NCBI RefSeq assembly: GCF_018449775.1
Contig: NZ_JAAVVB010000008.1
Coordinates: forward strand, 1 to 64,000
DNA from: Mucilaginibacter sp. dw_454
GTDB lineage: Bacteria; Bacteroidota; Bacteroidia; Sphingobacteriales; Sphingobacteriaceae
Length of the DNA stretch: 64,000 nucleotides
Direction of reading: 5' to 3'
The number at the start of each line of letters is the position of its first letter. Position 1 is the stretch's first letter. Under the pieces are notes generated by a model. It was not told the DNA's origin and searched no databases. It saw only the letters and a program-made list of their open reading frames with translations. Made by a program: the position numbers and the translations under genes. Below are positions 27,805-37,259 of this stretch, one piece after another.

Positions 27805-28812
27805 TTAAAGTTTATTATCAATATTAATTAAGCCACCAGACCAGGATAGCCCAACACCAAACCCTAAAATAATTACTTTTTTTAATTCATCAGAGTCAAG
27901 CGATTCTGAATATCTTTTAAGAGCTATAGGTATTGTACAAGATACGGTGTTGCCACCATCCGATAAATCGTTATAGAAATTTTCAGGATTTACACCAATT
28001 ATTTTCCTTAAAGATTCAAGCATAAAAGAATTAGCCTGATGAAAAAGAAAAAGGTCAACAGCCTCTTTTTCTATATTATTTGCAGCTAACACTTTTCTGT
28101 TAAATGCCGGAATTACAGACGATGTAAAATTAAATATCGCCGGCCCGTCCATAAATATGTCGTTGTCTGTATATAAGTTGCCAGAACCATACTGTTTATG
28201 TTCAGAATCAACATTAACCGCATTTTTAGCTCCTCCGTTTTTTATGATCAATTTATCATAACCAGAGCCATCTGTTCCAGATAAAAAATTACCTATTTGA
28301 TCATTCTCTGCATAAGAAATCATTGTTCCTGCCGCTGCATCTCCAAATATTGCTTTATTTGACCGGTCTTCGTAATTTAAATGTTTTGAATAAGTTTCTG
28401 CGGTAACCAATAACACCTTTTTGGCCTGATTTGACTGTATTAGTGCTTTAGCCAGGCTTACACCATACGTAAATCCCGAACAACCTAAATTAAAATCAAG
28501 GGCACCTATGTCTGTGCGTAAACCTAACCTGTTTTGCAAAATGCAGGCTGTAGTGGGCAAAAGATATTCCGGACTTTGCGTGCAATACAGCAGGTAATCG
28601 ATCTCGCTTTTATCAACCCGGTCAAATAATTTATTACATGCCCATTCTGCCAGGTCAAGGGCTGTCTCGTTTTCTACTACGTATCTTTGTTTTACGCCTA
28701 TTTTCTTTTCAAATCTTAAAAAGTCATAGTCAGGATGGCTTTCGCCTAAATCTTGATTAGTAACGCATTTTGACGGAAAAATAAATTCAATTGCCTCAAT
28801 TTTTGCCCCCAT
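27805..28812 (-). CDS. 3-oxoacyl-ACP synthase III family protein, set B
   Basis: A 335-residue FabH-fold ketosynthase with the catalytic triad intact: Cys111 (NLGCSG), His258 (LFHQAN) and Asn288 (GGNTVS). It shares many motifs with the set A enzyme but is clearly diverged from it. It opens the set B cassette and follows the GNAT acyltransferase gene by 41 bp. Together, the two ketosynthases could perform two successive condensations, or load different primers. Its dedication to polysaccharide decoration is inferred from context. Confidence 0.92.
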   Translation of the reverse strand: MGAKIEAIEFIFPSKCVTNQDLGESHPDYDFLRFEKKIGVKQRYVVENETALDLAEWACNKLFDRVDKSEIDYLLYCTQSPEYLLPTTACILQNRLGLRTDIGALDFNLGCSGFTYGVSLAKALIQSNQAKKVLLVTAETYSKHLNYEDRSNKAIFGDAAAGTMISYAENDQIGNFLSGTDGSGYDKLIIKNGGAKNAVNVDSEHKQYGSGNLYTDNDIFMDGPAIFNFTSSVIPAFNRKVLAANNIEKEAVDLFLFHQANSFMLESLRKIIGVNPENFYNDLSDGGNTVSCTIPIALKRYSESLDSDELKKVIILGFGVGLSWSGGLINIDNKL

Positions 28813-28853
28813 ATTGTGATTATTAGCTATTTGGTGTGCAAATATAGGTATTG

Positions 28854-29894
28854 TTATACTGTATCAGAGTCTGCATAGCTCAAATACCAATTACTTCTGT
28901 TTTTTATTAAATGCTCATATTCGAGATTGAACGGGCGGGCACCAAAGTGCAATTCAATAGGTCTGAATTTTTCCGGAAGATCAAAAAATCTCATTTTTTT
29001 ATAGACTTTATAATTTGGCGAATGTTCTAAGCACCAGTTTAGTATGCAATCAGCCTTCTCTTTTTTAATTTGATTAATGGCGTAATTAAGTAATGTACTT
29101 GCTGCTTGTTCTTCTTGCGGATCATAAATCAGATCCATGATATAACCTATTTTACCGCCATGCTTACCTTTTACTGTGTAAATAATAAAACCCTGATATG
29201 TTTCATCTAAATAGCAATGGGCAATCTTGTAGTTTTCATTCGGTTTTTGGTTGAACCTCCAATCCAAATACTCTTTGTCACGGTTAACACTTACACTAAA
29301 GCTCTCTGAAAATTTGGCCCACACTAAATTGACATCATTTGGAAATACCGCTGATTCTTCAATTCGATATCGCTTGTCTTTCCTGTAAGAAAAAGGTGAT
29401 AAACTGATATCCGGTAAAAATTTCAAATATTTAATTCTGCTTGTAAAGTATTTTGTCCTGAGGGGTTTTATCAGAAATGGCAAAGGGTCTAATACATGCC
29501 ATTTTAACAGTTTTTTAAAGCCTTTAAATGAATGTTTATTGGGGAAGCCGTATACTAAGTCTACCTCACCTTTCGCCCTGTTATAGGCTTCATTAGCAAG
29601 CTCAAAAAACAACCCGCTACCCCTATAGTCATGATCAATCATCGTGTCCATTGACTGCGATCCCAAAACGATAGCGTCGCCCATTTTGAACTTAACAAAA
29701 GCCATCGCATAGATGCCTGCAACTTTACTGGAAATCTTATTCTTAGCAATTAAAGCAGCCGACTTCTTTTCGGTATTATTGAGAAACTGCCATCTTATAT
29801 TTTCTTCGTTTTTTGAGCTGCCATTATCGTCAAAGCACTTTTTAAGATCTTTTACAGTTGTTTCTTCTAGCTGGCTAATTAACAAGTCTTTCAA
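28854..29894 (-). CDS. GNAT-family N-acyltransferase
   Basis: A 346-residue protein with a GNAT core in the first half: VAGIYAMAFVKFKMGDA, a conserved beta-strand, then MIDHDYRGSGLFFELANEA, where RGSGLF matches the acyl-CoA pyrophosphate-binding loop. A second GNAT-like segment follows (YIMDLIYDPQEEQAASTLL). The double-GNAT size is typical of enzymes annotated near acyl-modified sugar genes. Its place directly before the ketosynthase/ACP/ketoreductase cassette suggests that it transfers the finished acyl group to an amino sugar. The acyl donor and acceptor are not proven by sequence. Confidence 0.85.
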   Translation of the reverse strand: MKDLLISQLEETTVKDLKKCFDDNGSSKNEENIRWQFLNNTEKKSAALIAKNKISSKVAGIYAMAFVKFKMGDAIVLGSQSMDTMIDHDYRGSGLFFELANEAYNRAKGEVDLVYGFPNKHSFKGFKKLLKWHVLDPLPFLIKPLRTKYFTSRIKYLKFLPDISLSPFSYRKDKRYRIEESAVFPNDVNLVWAKFSESFSVSVNRDKEYLDWRFNQKPNENYKIAHCYLDETYQGFIIYTVKGKHGGKIGYIMDLIYDPQEEQAASTLLNYAINQIKKEKADCILNWCLEHSPNYKVYKKMRFFDLPEKFRPIELHFGARPFNLEYEHLIKNRSNWYLSYADSDTV

Positions 29895-29923
29895 GTGCTA
29901 AGGTTTTTAAATGGTGAGCTGGG

Positions 29924-31291
29924 TTAGTTTTTATCCTGTATATCTTTAGTTCCTTCATAAGAGACGCTAACCTTTTTTCCACCGTCTGTAATGAAAGAGT
30001 TTCCTTGTGCTTTTAATGCGTTACCAACCATCGCCGAAGGCCCGACCATTTTAAGTGTGCCAGAAGGTATATGAACGTTGTTATTAAGAAATACGGCGTT
30101 AGGATTTTTAATAAAAATAAAGTACGATTTAATTCTTGCGCTACCAGTATAATAAAAAGTATTATCAGTAATTTTTACGATGTCTACACCCTTTGCATCC
30201 GGAGTAGAAACAACGCCGCTGGAGCTGCTTTTAATGATACAATGCTGTATTGTTACGTTTGCCCCGGCCACGCCATTAAAGCCGGCATAAACGCTACCTA
30301 CACCACAATCAATCTCACAGTTTATCAAGTTAACACTATCCGCAGCAAGTAACATTGTACGAGCCGAAGTGCTGCCTTGCGCAGATATTTTACAATCTTT
30401 TAAAATAACCCCAGAACAATCCTGAGGTGCTGAGCATGCAAACTGATCGCCAAAATTATCTGTAAAAAAACATTGTTCAAAAACTAAGTTACTGGTCCTT
30501 TGAGCAGGCGTAGCCTTTCTGCATTCAATATCTACCCCTGCGGCCGGAGCATGAAATCCATAAGTACCTTCACTTTTACCCGTGTTAGCAAATCTGCAGT
30601 TTTTAAAAAGGCCATTTCTTAACCAGGTAATAGACATACCTTGCCTTGCATTATTATACGACTTGATATTATTAAAGTTGAAATTGCTTGACAAAGCGCC
30701 GCCAATATAAATTCCGTCCACCTCTGCATGATGGACAAAAACGTCGCTGATTTTAACATCCTGGCAGTTTAGCAATGAAATCAGATGGCCTTCCCCTTCA
30801 GCAACATCGTTATTTCGTGTTGTTTGGTTCACATTCCCGTTTATCTCCAGCGATTGAATAGTTAAGTGCGCACAATTTTCAAAGGCCAACGGTATAATTG
30901 CGTTTGTATTGCTATACCAAAACTTACTCCCTTTATGATCTGCATTCCTAAAAAAATTTCCGTTAACCGAAATTACAGCATGATCTCCCTTAATAGTCAA
31001 ATTGGTACAGTTTTTAAACAGGATATCTTTTACATTACTTTTATCAGTATGATATTCAGCTATATAATAAGTGCCTGCAGGAATAAAAACAGTGCCCCCT
31101 TTATGTAAATTAATATAATTTGCAACGGCTATAAAAGCATTATAGTCATCTGTTTTCCCGTCGCCTTTAGCTCCGAGACTTTTTACATTTATAGAACCTT
31201 CCTGCCCTGGTGTATTAGCTTTTACCAGTGTGCTTAGAAAAGGGGCAAAGCAAAAGCATATTATAAAAATCTTTAATCTTAAATTTATCAT
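29924..31291 (-). CDS. Secreted right-handed beta-helix (pectate-lyase-superfamily) protein
   Basis: A 455-residue protein with a signal peptide (cleavage near residue 25, LVKA). It starts with the pectate-lyase-superfamily opening (NVKSLGAKGDGKTDDYNAF, then GGTVFIPAGTYYI), followed by many beta-helix coils with repeated stacks such as LTIKGDHAVISVNG and LTIQSLEINGNVNQ. Such periplasmic proteins in polysaccharide loci act as lyases or epimerases, or guide the nascent polymer. No lyase-specific catalytic residues can be assigned from the sequence alone. It sits between the deacetylase and the GNAT gene. Confidence 0.85.
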   Translation of the reverse strand: MINLRLKIFIICFCFAPFLSTLVKANTPGQEGSINVKSLGAKGDGKTDDYNAFIAVANYINLHKGGTVFIPAGTYYIAEYHTDKSNVKDILFKNCTNLTIKGDHAVISVNGNFFRNADHKGSKFWYSNTNAIIPLAFENCAHLTIQSLEINGNVNQTTRNNDVAEGEGHLISLLNCQDVKISDVFVHHAEVDGIYIGGALSSNFNFNNIKSYNNARQGMSITWLRNGLFKNCRFANTGKSEGTYGFHAPAAGVDIECRKATPAQRTSNLVFEQCFFTDNFGDQFACSAPQDCSGVILKDCKISAQGSTSARTMLLAADSVNLINCEIDCGVGSVYAGFNGVAGANVTIQHCIIKSSSSGVVSTPDAKGVDIVKITDNTFYYTGSARIKSYFIFIKNPNAVFLNNNVHIPSGTLKMVGPSAMVGNALKAQGNSFITDGGKKVSVSYEGTKDIQDKN

Positions 31292-31298
31292 AACTGAG

Positions 31299-32270
31299 TT
31301 ATTTAGTGATTACATTGTATATATCATTCATAGATAAACTTTTCATACCGAATTTGTTTTGTAAAGTTTTATAATGGCTCACTATTATTTTCAATTCTTC
31401 ATAACTCTCGGCCGGATAAAAACCAAAATTATGCGGGTGCCACCACAAATGATAACATTTATTAGACTTCGCAGCTACTGTCATTTCGCTTAAAATATGC
31501 TTTAATCGCATTTTATTTAACAGCTGATATTTTTGATTGTAGGGCCGTAAAAACCTGGATGCCGGTATTTGAACCGGCATACCTTCATTGGTAGCAATTT
31601 TAGTGATGTCAAAACAAGTGTTTATTGGCAAAAGACCATATGCATCTCCTGTTCGTAATATTTTTTTTAGTAACAACGCATTTGTACCCGTTTTCCAATG
31701 CCATGATGCCGGGTTACTTCTAACGGAAGTTACGCCTTGCTCCCAGCAAATTTTCAGATATTCGAAATTAATTTGATTTCTGGGAAATACCAGCGATTTT
31801 AATTTGACCCCTAACTCTGAAGCTAATTCTGCAGCAACAGCTAAATCTCTCGAAAAGTCCGCCGGAGTTTGCCCTGGTTCTAAACAGTAATAATGCGAGT
31901 ATGTATGTGTGCCTAATTCCTGGTTTTTTGCATTTATTATCTGTGACACCAGTTCGGGTGCGAATAACAACTGTTCAAGTTCTGCATTATTAAAGTTAGA
32001 AGAAAACCATTCATAAGAAGACACTCGCTTGTTTTGATATTGAGGTAATTCATTGGGTTTCTTTTCTACCCATTGCTCTTTGTTCTGCAGAAACAACATG
32101 CCAACTGTGGCCCATGTTACATGTATGTCATTTTCTTCAAACAACGACAGCAACTGAGGGATCACCTTTTTTGTATTATGAAAATAATATGGTTTGTTAA
32201 AGGCTGTTTCTTTTTCGAAAACGCCCCAGTTTAATTCAAAATCCAGTGATATAATAAACGCTGATTCCAT
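31299..32270 (-). CDS. Polysaccharide deacetylase family protein (NodB homology)
   Basis: A 323-residue protein with a NodB-like fold. SLDFELNW near residue 9 supplies the first catalytic/metal Asp region, VTWATVGMLF follows, and GTHTYSHYY provides the metal-binding His pair of motif 2. FPRNQINFEYLKICWEQG resembles motif 3. It has no signal peptide, so it probably acts in the cytoplasm, perhaps on a lipid-linked or nucleotide sugar. It lies 7 bp after the polymerase-like gene. It is not closely similar to the second deacetylase of the locus at 34666-35397. Confidence 0.85.
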   Translation of the reverse strand: MESAFIISLDFELNWGVFEKETAFNKPYYFHNTKKVIPQLLSLFEENDIHVTWATVGMLFLQNKEQWVEKKPNELPQYQNKRVSSYEWFSSNFNNAELEQLLFAPELVSQIINAKNQELGTHTYSHYYCLEPGQTPADFSRDLAVAAELASELGVKLKSLVFPRNQINFEYLKICWEQGVTSVRSNPASWHWKTGTNALLLKKILRTGDAYGLLPINTCFDITKIATNEGMPVQIPASRFLRPYNQKYQLLNKMRLKHILSEMTVAAKSNKCYHLWWHPHNFGFYPAESYEELKIIVSHYKTLQNKFGMKSLSMNDIYNVITK

Positions 32271-32277
32271 TGTGTTT

Positions 32278-33456
32278 TTATAAGTTCTGCATTAACTTAG
32301 CTCTTCTTATATCCAGTATTTTTCGCTCTGTTGAAAGTGCATACAACAGAATCAACAATAAGAATATCATAACCATGTTCTTCTCTCTTATAATGATACC
32401 CAGATTCGACAACGATGAAGATAACATCAATGTGCCGATTATAAAAAACATTGCCGAGAAATATATCTGAAAATTGTGCGCCCGTACTACTAATAACCTT
32501 CGCCTGGAGAACAATACTTTTATAGTTAAATAAAGGATGAGCAAATTTTCAAAAGAAGATATATAACCCAAAACGTTAGGAGAATCAATAAATAAAGGCC
32601 TGTACAAAAAGGTAAATATTTGTACAGGTAATGAATACGAAGCAAGATTTACCCCCGATCCGGAATTAGAAGAAAGCCGTTGAGAGCGATCCAGAGAGGT
32701 GGCGTTAAAACTTTCAATAGGGTCATTTATATCCACCTTTGTATACTCGAAAACCTTACCAATAGATAATGAAATTGCTATTATCATGAAAATACCTATG
32801 CCTATCCGCTGGGCTGTTGTTATCTTACTTTTCATAAATAAAATAACCAGCATTATGGCAACAAAAACGCCGAACACTATATGGGGCCTTATAAAAAACA
32901 TAAGCAGCAATCCCAATACTATAACAATTAAACGTCTTCCAATTTTTTCCATTCCCCAAAAAACCACTCCTAACCCCAAAAAAAGTAAGGTATCCTTTCC
33001 TAAATAGCAGGTCCAAAAATGCATGTTAGGCAATAAAAAAACAAGGTATAATGCGTCTATCCTCAATATCTTTATTCTTCTGGAGGGAAGCAAATTATTG
33101 ATAGCTATAAAAAAGAACATTGCGCCTAAAAAGCCGAACCAGCAAAAAGTAGCCATCACATCATAGTAATTCATACCTAACCATTTAATAAACGGATAGC
33201 CCGCGAAAAACATAAATGTGGTACCTATTCCAAAAAAGTCGAAAATATCACCAGAACGAGAATTCGCCACTTCATTGTAATAACGAACTGTATCAGACCC
33301 ACTCATAGCTACGATACAATAGAGACCCCAAAAAAGAAAATGATAAATATTTAAAAAATTTAAAAACGTTTTATCTTTTCCGGAGATATTTAGCCTAGCA
33401 ACTATAAAATACGTCAAAAAGCAAAATGTAATAATTATTAAGAGCGTTGAAATCAT
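32278..33456 (-). CDS. EpsG/Wzy-like polysaccharide polymerase
   Basis: A 392-residue polytopic membrane protein with about ten hydrophobic segments and a short periplasmic loop rich in Ser/Asp (SGSDTVRYYNEVANSRSGD), as in EpsG and Wzy families. The LPNMHFWTCYLGKDTLLFLGL segment is common in EpsG-type proteins. It would join repeat units in the periplasm. It overlaps the upstream glycosyltransferase gene by 4 bp. It is the only polymerase candidate in the locus, which supports the call despite the low sequence conservation of this family. Confidence 0.8.
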   Translation of the reverse strand: MISTLLIIITFCFLTYFIVARLNISGKDKTFLNFLNIYHFLFWGLYCIVAMSGSDTVRYYNEVANSRSGDIFDFFGIGTTFMFFAGYPFIKWLGMNYYDVMATFCWFGFLGAMFFFIAINNLLPSRRIKILRIDALYLVFLLPNMHFWTCYLGKDTLLFLGLGVVFWGMEKIGRRLIVIVLGLLLMFFIRPHIVFGVFVAIMLVILFMKSKITTAQRIGIGIFMIIAISLSIGKVFEYTKVDINDPIESFNATSLDRSQRLSSNSGSGVNLASYSLPVQIFTFLYRPLFIDSPNVLGYISSFENLLILYLTIKVLFSRRRLLVVRAHNFQIYFSAMFFIIGTLMLSSSLSNLGIIIREKNMVMIFLLLILLYALSTERKILDIRRAKLMQNL

Positions 33457-34556
33457 GTTAGCTTTAATACTAAATTATGCCATTTGTTACAAACAACGGC
33501 TTTGTCAAATTCACCAGATATTTTCTTTCTGCCGTTTTCTCCCATTTTTTCTCTTTCCTTAGTTGTTAATCTCATCATTTGCTGCATAGAATTCGATAAG
33601 TCTGTCGCGTCGCCGGCATTACATAAAATTCCGGTAGACCGGTCTTCAACAAGGTCTAAAACACCACCAACCTTTGTTGCAACTATAGCAAGCTCAAGGC
33701 TCATTGCTTCCATGATAGCGTTGGGCAAACCCTCAGATATTGAGGATAACACGAGTGAATCTGCTGCCAGATAAAAACGGTCAACGTCATCCCGTTTACC
33801 CATTAAGTCAATTTTGGTACTTAAACCCAGTTCATCAATGCGTTGCGAGGGCCACATCTGTCCTAATAAATTACCAATCATTATCAATTTAAAATCGCCC
33901 TGTAATTGCGCTATTGCCTGAAATAGTGTTTCATAATCTTTTTCAGGCCGGCAGTGGCCGACAAATAAGAACACAAAGGTATCGCCACTAATTTTCAATT
34001 CATTTCGTAATGCCTTCCTTATCTGTAATTTTTCATCATTGCTATAATTAGGCAACTGTATGATATTGGGGATATTGAGTGATTTATTCTTATCGACCAG
34101 CCCGTTCTTTATCATATTTTGTAACACAGAAAACGAATTCAATACCGTAAAGTTATCTGCATTGGTAGTTAGCTTACAAAGCACGTTTCGGGCTTTACTT
34201 CCAAAGGTGCCGCTTCTGATGGATGTGATCAAAGGATACTTCATTCGGTATTTACCTATTCTGGCTAAAATATTGGCGGTATATAGAAACGAAATGACAA
34301 CATCAGGAGCAAATGATTTTACTATAGAAAAGTATTTGAAGATGTTAAGCTTAGACTCATCCATTTTTAAGGGTATAAACCGGATGTCAGACTCGCTAAG
34401 TTCTTCTTCAAACATATTCAACTTTAACATACTGATTATTAAAACTGAAAAACCTTCTCCATCAAAATATTTTGCCAGTTTAAACAATTGCTTTTCGGCC
34501 CCGCCTTTTCCAAAAGCAGTTGTAACAAACAATATTTTGCGTTTCTCGTCCTTCAT
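33453..34556 (-). CDS. Glycosyltransferase family 4-like
   Basis: A 367-residue GT-B enzyme. The N-terminal FVTTAFGKGGAEKQLFKLA matches the GGAE-type opening of GT4 proteins, FVGHCRPEKDYETLFQA opens the donor domain, and SSISEGLPNAIMEAMSL is the conserved EX7E-type motif. It likely adds one sugar of the repeat unit at the cytoplasmic face. Translation is coupled to the downstream polymerase gene (ATGA overlap). A 109-bp gap precedes it, the longest gap within the locus apart from the one before the last gene. Confidence 0.92.
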   Translation of the reverse strand: MKDEKRKILFVTTAFGKGGAEKQLFKLAKYFDGEGFSVLIISMLKLNMFEEELSESDIRFIPLKMDESKLNIFKYFSIVKSFAPDVVISFLYTANILARIGKYRMKYPLITSIRSGTFGSKARNVLCKLTTNADNFTVLNSFSVLQNMIKNGLVDKNKSLNIPNIIQLPNYSNDEKLQIRKALRNELKISGDTFVFLFVGHCRPEKDYETLFQAIAQLQGDFKLIMIGNLLGQMWPSQRIDELGLSTKIDLMGKRDDVDRFYLAADSLVLSSISEGLPNAIMEAMSLELAIVATKVGGVLDLVEDRSTGILCNAGDATDLSNSMQQMMRLTTKEREKMGENGRKKISGEFDKAVVCNKWHNLVLKLT

Positions 34557-34665
34557 TATAAAGAATCCTATTTAAGTTTATTTGCAAACAATACTCAATG
34601 TCAATAATTATCATTGATTTGAGGCGCCGAGGTTATTAAAGAGCCTAACTGCAGGCTGCAGAGTT

Positions 34666-35397
34666 TTATTTGCTCCGTTTTTTTATTTTATAAAGCTGCC
34701 ACCAAATCCACGAAAAAATAATATCGGCCGCATTTTTTTTACGATTATATTTTAGTGCAAAATCGGGGGCAACAATATTTTTTTTAAATTTTATTATATC
34801 TTTTTCCAAAGCATCAAAATCTTTGGGCTTCATAACAGCGGGGTGCAAGCAGATAGTAAAAATGCCAAATGGCATTTTTTTAAATCGCCATAGTTGTTGC
34901 GGTACCCAATTAAATCCCTTATCCCGATAAGGTAATAACGATATACCGTCGCTTACCGTAGTTATGCTGGTTTCAAGACGTAAAGCCTCCAGCGTATTTT
35001 CGTCAAAAGAATGGGCCGGAGCAACCCAGGTTGTTACCGGGATTTCATTATCCAAAAATATTTGCCAGCCTTTCTTTATCTTTTCTCGCTGCTCTTCTAT
35101 TGTAAGGCCCGTAAACTCTGATTTATTGTTAATTGGTATTAAGCCGCCGCCTGTGGTTTTGTAAACATGATCATATCCATGCAGTGCAATTAGCCACCCC
35201 TTATCCTGCCATTTTTTTACGCGCTGCCAAAAATGCGGGTCAACAGGTCTTGACAAAAAAGCCTGATCTTTATTATCTGGTATTACCGCAACTATTGGTT
35301 TTACCTCATATTTGTCCAGCAAAGTTTCTATAATATCCCAATTTATAGACATGGTGGGGCAAGCGTCGTCCATGCGGATTATATAGGAAGCACTCAT
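34666..35397 (-). CDS. DUF2334-type polysaccharide deacetylase
   Basis: A 243-residue protein with a DUF2334/NodB-like layout. IIRMDDACPTMSINWD supplies the metal-binding Asp pair near residues 10-11, IALHGYDHVYK carries the His motif, and TWVAPAHSFDENTLEAL resembles the motif with a catalytic His. There is no signal peptide. It lies between the flippase gene (27 bp) and the glycosyltransferase. The specific substrate is unknown; removal of N-acetyl from a precursor sugar is a plausible role in this locus. Confidence 0.83.
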   Translation of the reverse strand: MSASYIIRMDDACPTMSINWDIIETLLDKYEVKPIVAVIPDNKDQAFLSRPVDPHFWQRVKKWQDKGWLIALHGYDHVYKTTGGGLIPINNKSEFTGLTIEEQREKIKKGWQIFLDNEIPVTTWVAPAHSFDENTLEALRLETSITTVSDGISLLPYRDKGFNWVPQQLWRFKKMPFGIFTICLHPAVMKPKDFDALEKDIIKFKKNIVAPDFALKYNRKKNAADIIFSWIWWQLYKIKKRSK

Positions 35398-35424
35398 AAT
35401 ATATTAATTGGTGTTATTAAGGTA

Positions 35425-36735
35425 CTATTTTATGTTAAACTTTTTTCTTAAAGTATAATAATAAGCTACAACTATCGCTCTATCTTCTTTATTTGGTCGA
35501 AAGATCTCTTTTAATGATATATTGACTTCTTTTGAATAAACAATAATAAAAATTATGGTAGCTATGCTATAACTGATTGTCGACGCTAATGCCGAGCCGT
35601 TGGCCCCGTATTTTGGTATTAATATATAATTTAAAATTATATTAATTATAGCGGCAGGAATCATAGCCCGCATAGATAACCAGGGTTTACCCTTTCCGGC
35701 CAAGTCCATATTTAATATTCGCAACACTGTCAATAACAACACGCCGGGTATTAAAAGCCTAAGCACCGGAACGCTTAATGCAAATGCATTACCATACATC
35801 AAATTGATTACTATTCCTGATAACAAATAAAGCGCTATCGAGGCAATAATGATAGCGATGCTTGCGAATCTTAATAAACGACATACTTTAACTGAAAAGG
35901 CTTGTTTATCTGTTGCGCCGGCGCTTCTGGAAAATATAACCGCACCAACGAATAACGGTATTTGCCATAAAATCTCAACAATATTTACCCCTTTTGAATA
36001 TATCCCAATTTCAAACGGGGTCGACATTTTTTCGAGCAAAACAATATCGGCCCTATAATTTAAGGCAAATATTAAAACCTCAAGTGCGTATAACAAACCC
36101 AAACTTAGCATTTGCTTAATTATTTGAACATCAAAAATCAAATCAAATGATACGATTGCTCTTATCTTGAAAAAAACCAGGATTGAAAGTATAAATGCCC
36201 CTGTAAAAGTTGCCCATAGGTATCCGGCAATACCTATATGAAATATAACTAATAACAAAACTGATAAAAAGAATGTCATTACAGCCGGGATCCAGCTAAC
36301 TTTATTATACTCTTTAAGGTTTTGCTGCCCCAAAAAAATGCCGGAGCTGTAAGTAGTGTATAAAGAAAACGGAATAGTTATTATAGCCAATGTTATTAAG
36401 TACAACGGATAATTACCGGTAGAAAAATATTTGATTAAGATAAAGCAAACAGCGGTACAAAATACAGTCGTGAAAGCCCAGATAACGACAATAGCGCTGT
36501 AAACAGATTTTAACTCAAATTTATTTTGTCCAATAAAATAAGTTGCCGATTGCTGTATACCCATAGAGCCAATGCTCATAAAAAATAAAGGATAAACGGT
36601 CAATGCAGCTATAATTCCATTTTTTTCAGGGCCAAGGTATCTTGCTGTTAAAATAGATGTTGCAACGGTGAGTATTGTAACAACAACCCGACTACTCGCT
36701 AACGAAATTATATCTCGCAAAAAAGATGACTTCAT
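35425..36735 (-). CDS. Wzx-type oligosaccharide flippase
   Basis: A 436-residue membrane protein with about 12-14 hydrophobic segments, as in the MATE/MOP flippase superfamily. The opening ILTARYLGPEKNGIIAALTV is the typical N-terminal signature of Wzx proteins, and IPKYGANGSALASTISY is a typical late loop. It moves undecaprenyl-linked repeat units across the inner membrane before polymerisation. The ATG overlaps the stop codon of the acetyltransferase upstream by 4 bp. Together with the EpsG-like protein and Wza/Wzc it defines a Wzx/Wzy-type system. Confidence 0.92.
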   Translation of the reverse strand: MKSSFLRDIISLASSRVVVTILTVATSILTARYLGPEKNGIIAALTVYPLFFMSIGSMGIQQSATYFIGQNKFELKSVYSAIVVIWAFTTVFCTAVCFILIKYFSTGNYPLYLITLAIITIPFSLYTTYSSGIFLGQQNLKEYNKVSWIPAVMTFFLSVLLLVIFHIGIAGYLWATFTGAFILSILVFFKIRAIVSFDLIFDVQIIKQMLSLGLLYALEVLIFALNYRADIVLLEKMSTPFEIGIYSKGVNIVEILWQIPLFVGAVIFSRSAGATDKQAFSVKVCRLLRFASIAIIIASIALYLLSGIVINLMYGNAFALSVPVLRLLIPGVLLLTVLRILNMDLAGKGKPWLSMRAMIPAAIINIILNYILIPKYGANGSALASTISYSIATIIFIIVYSKEVNISLKEIFRPNKEDRAIVVAYYYTLRKKFNIK

Positions 36736-37256
36736 CTTTCAACAATTTTGGCTGGGTTTCCTACTGCAATGGCATTTTCAGGCACGCTTTTGTTAACAAC
36801 CGCGTTTGCGCCTACCTTCGCATTTTTCCCAATTGTGATGGCTCCGAAAATTTTAGCACCTGCAAATAGCTGGGCACTTTCCTCCACTACCGGATACCCG
36901 TTCTCCTCGCCCTTTCGCCCGCTCCGCCCCAATGTCACCTGCTGATATATCTCAACATTGTCTTTTATTATAACACCTTCACCTATAATTATTCCTAAAG
37001 GATGGTGTAAAAGCAAATTCTTACCAATGGTACATTTAAAAGAAACCTGGCAACCTCTTCGAATTTGTCGGTATTTGTAGTATCGATGAAGAAAATTCAG
37101 GGTCTTATGTTCAAGCAAATACTTTCCAATACGGTAATTTAGCAAGATCCTGAATGCAGGATTAAACAGATACACTCCAATTGCCCTGGCAAAGCTATCA
37201 CCCCGATGATATAAACAATCAGATTTAATATCTTTTAATGTTTCTCTCAAGCGCAT
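36732..37256 (-). CDS. Serine O-acetyltransferase-like hexapeptide-repeat acetyltransferase
   Basis: A 174-residue CysE-like left-handed beta-helix enzyme: LLHHPLGIIIGEGVIIKDNV, IYQQVTLG, and the late GANAVVNKSVPENAIAVGNPA coil. It lacks most of the N-terminal helical domain of true CysE. In polysaccharide loci such proteins acetylate sugar hydroxyls of precursors. It lies 3 bp after the epimerase gene and overlaps the flippase by 4 bp. A role in cysteine synthesis is unlikely given the context. Confidence 0.88.
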   Translation of the reverse strand: MRLRETLKDIKSDCLYHRGDSFARAIGVYLFNPAFRILLNYRIGKYLLEHKTLNFLHRYYKYRQIRRGCQVSFKCTIGKNLLLHHPLGIIIGEGVIIKDNVEIYQQVTLGRSGRKGEENGYPVVEESAQLFAGAKIFGAITIGKNAKVGANAVVNKSVPENAIAVGNPAKIVER

Positions 37257-37259
37257 TGC

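Noticed and set aside
34617..34665. Possible terminator between deacetylase and glycosyltransferase genes
   Set aside because: The CTGCAG repeats form only a weak stem with no T-run, and operon continuity is more likely.
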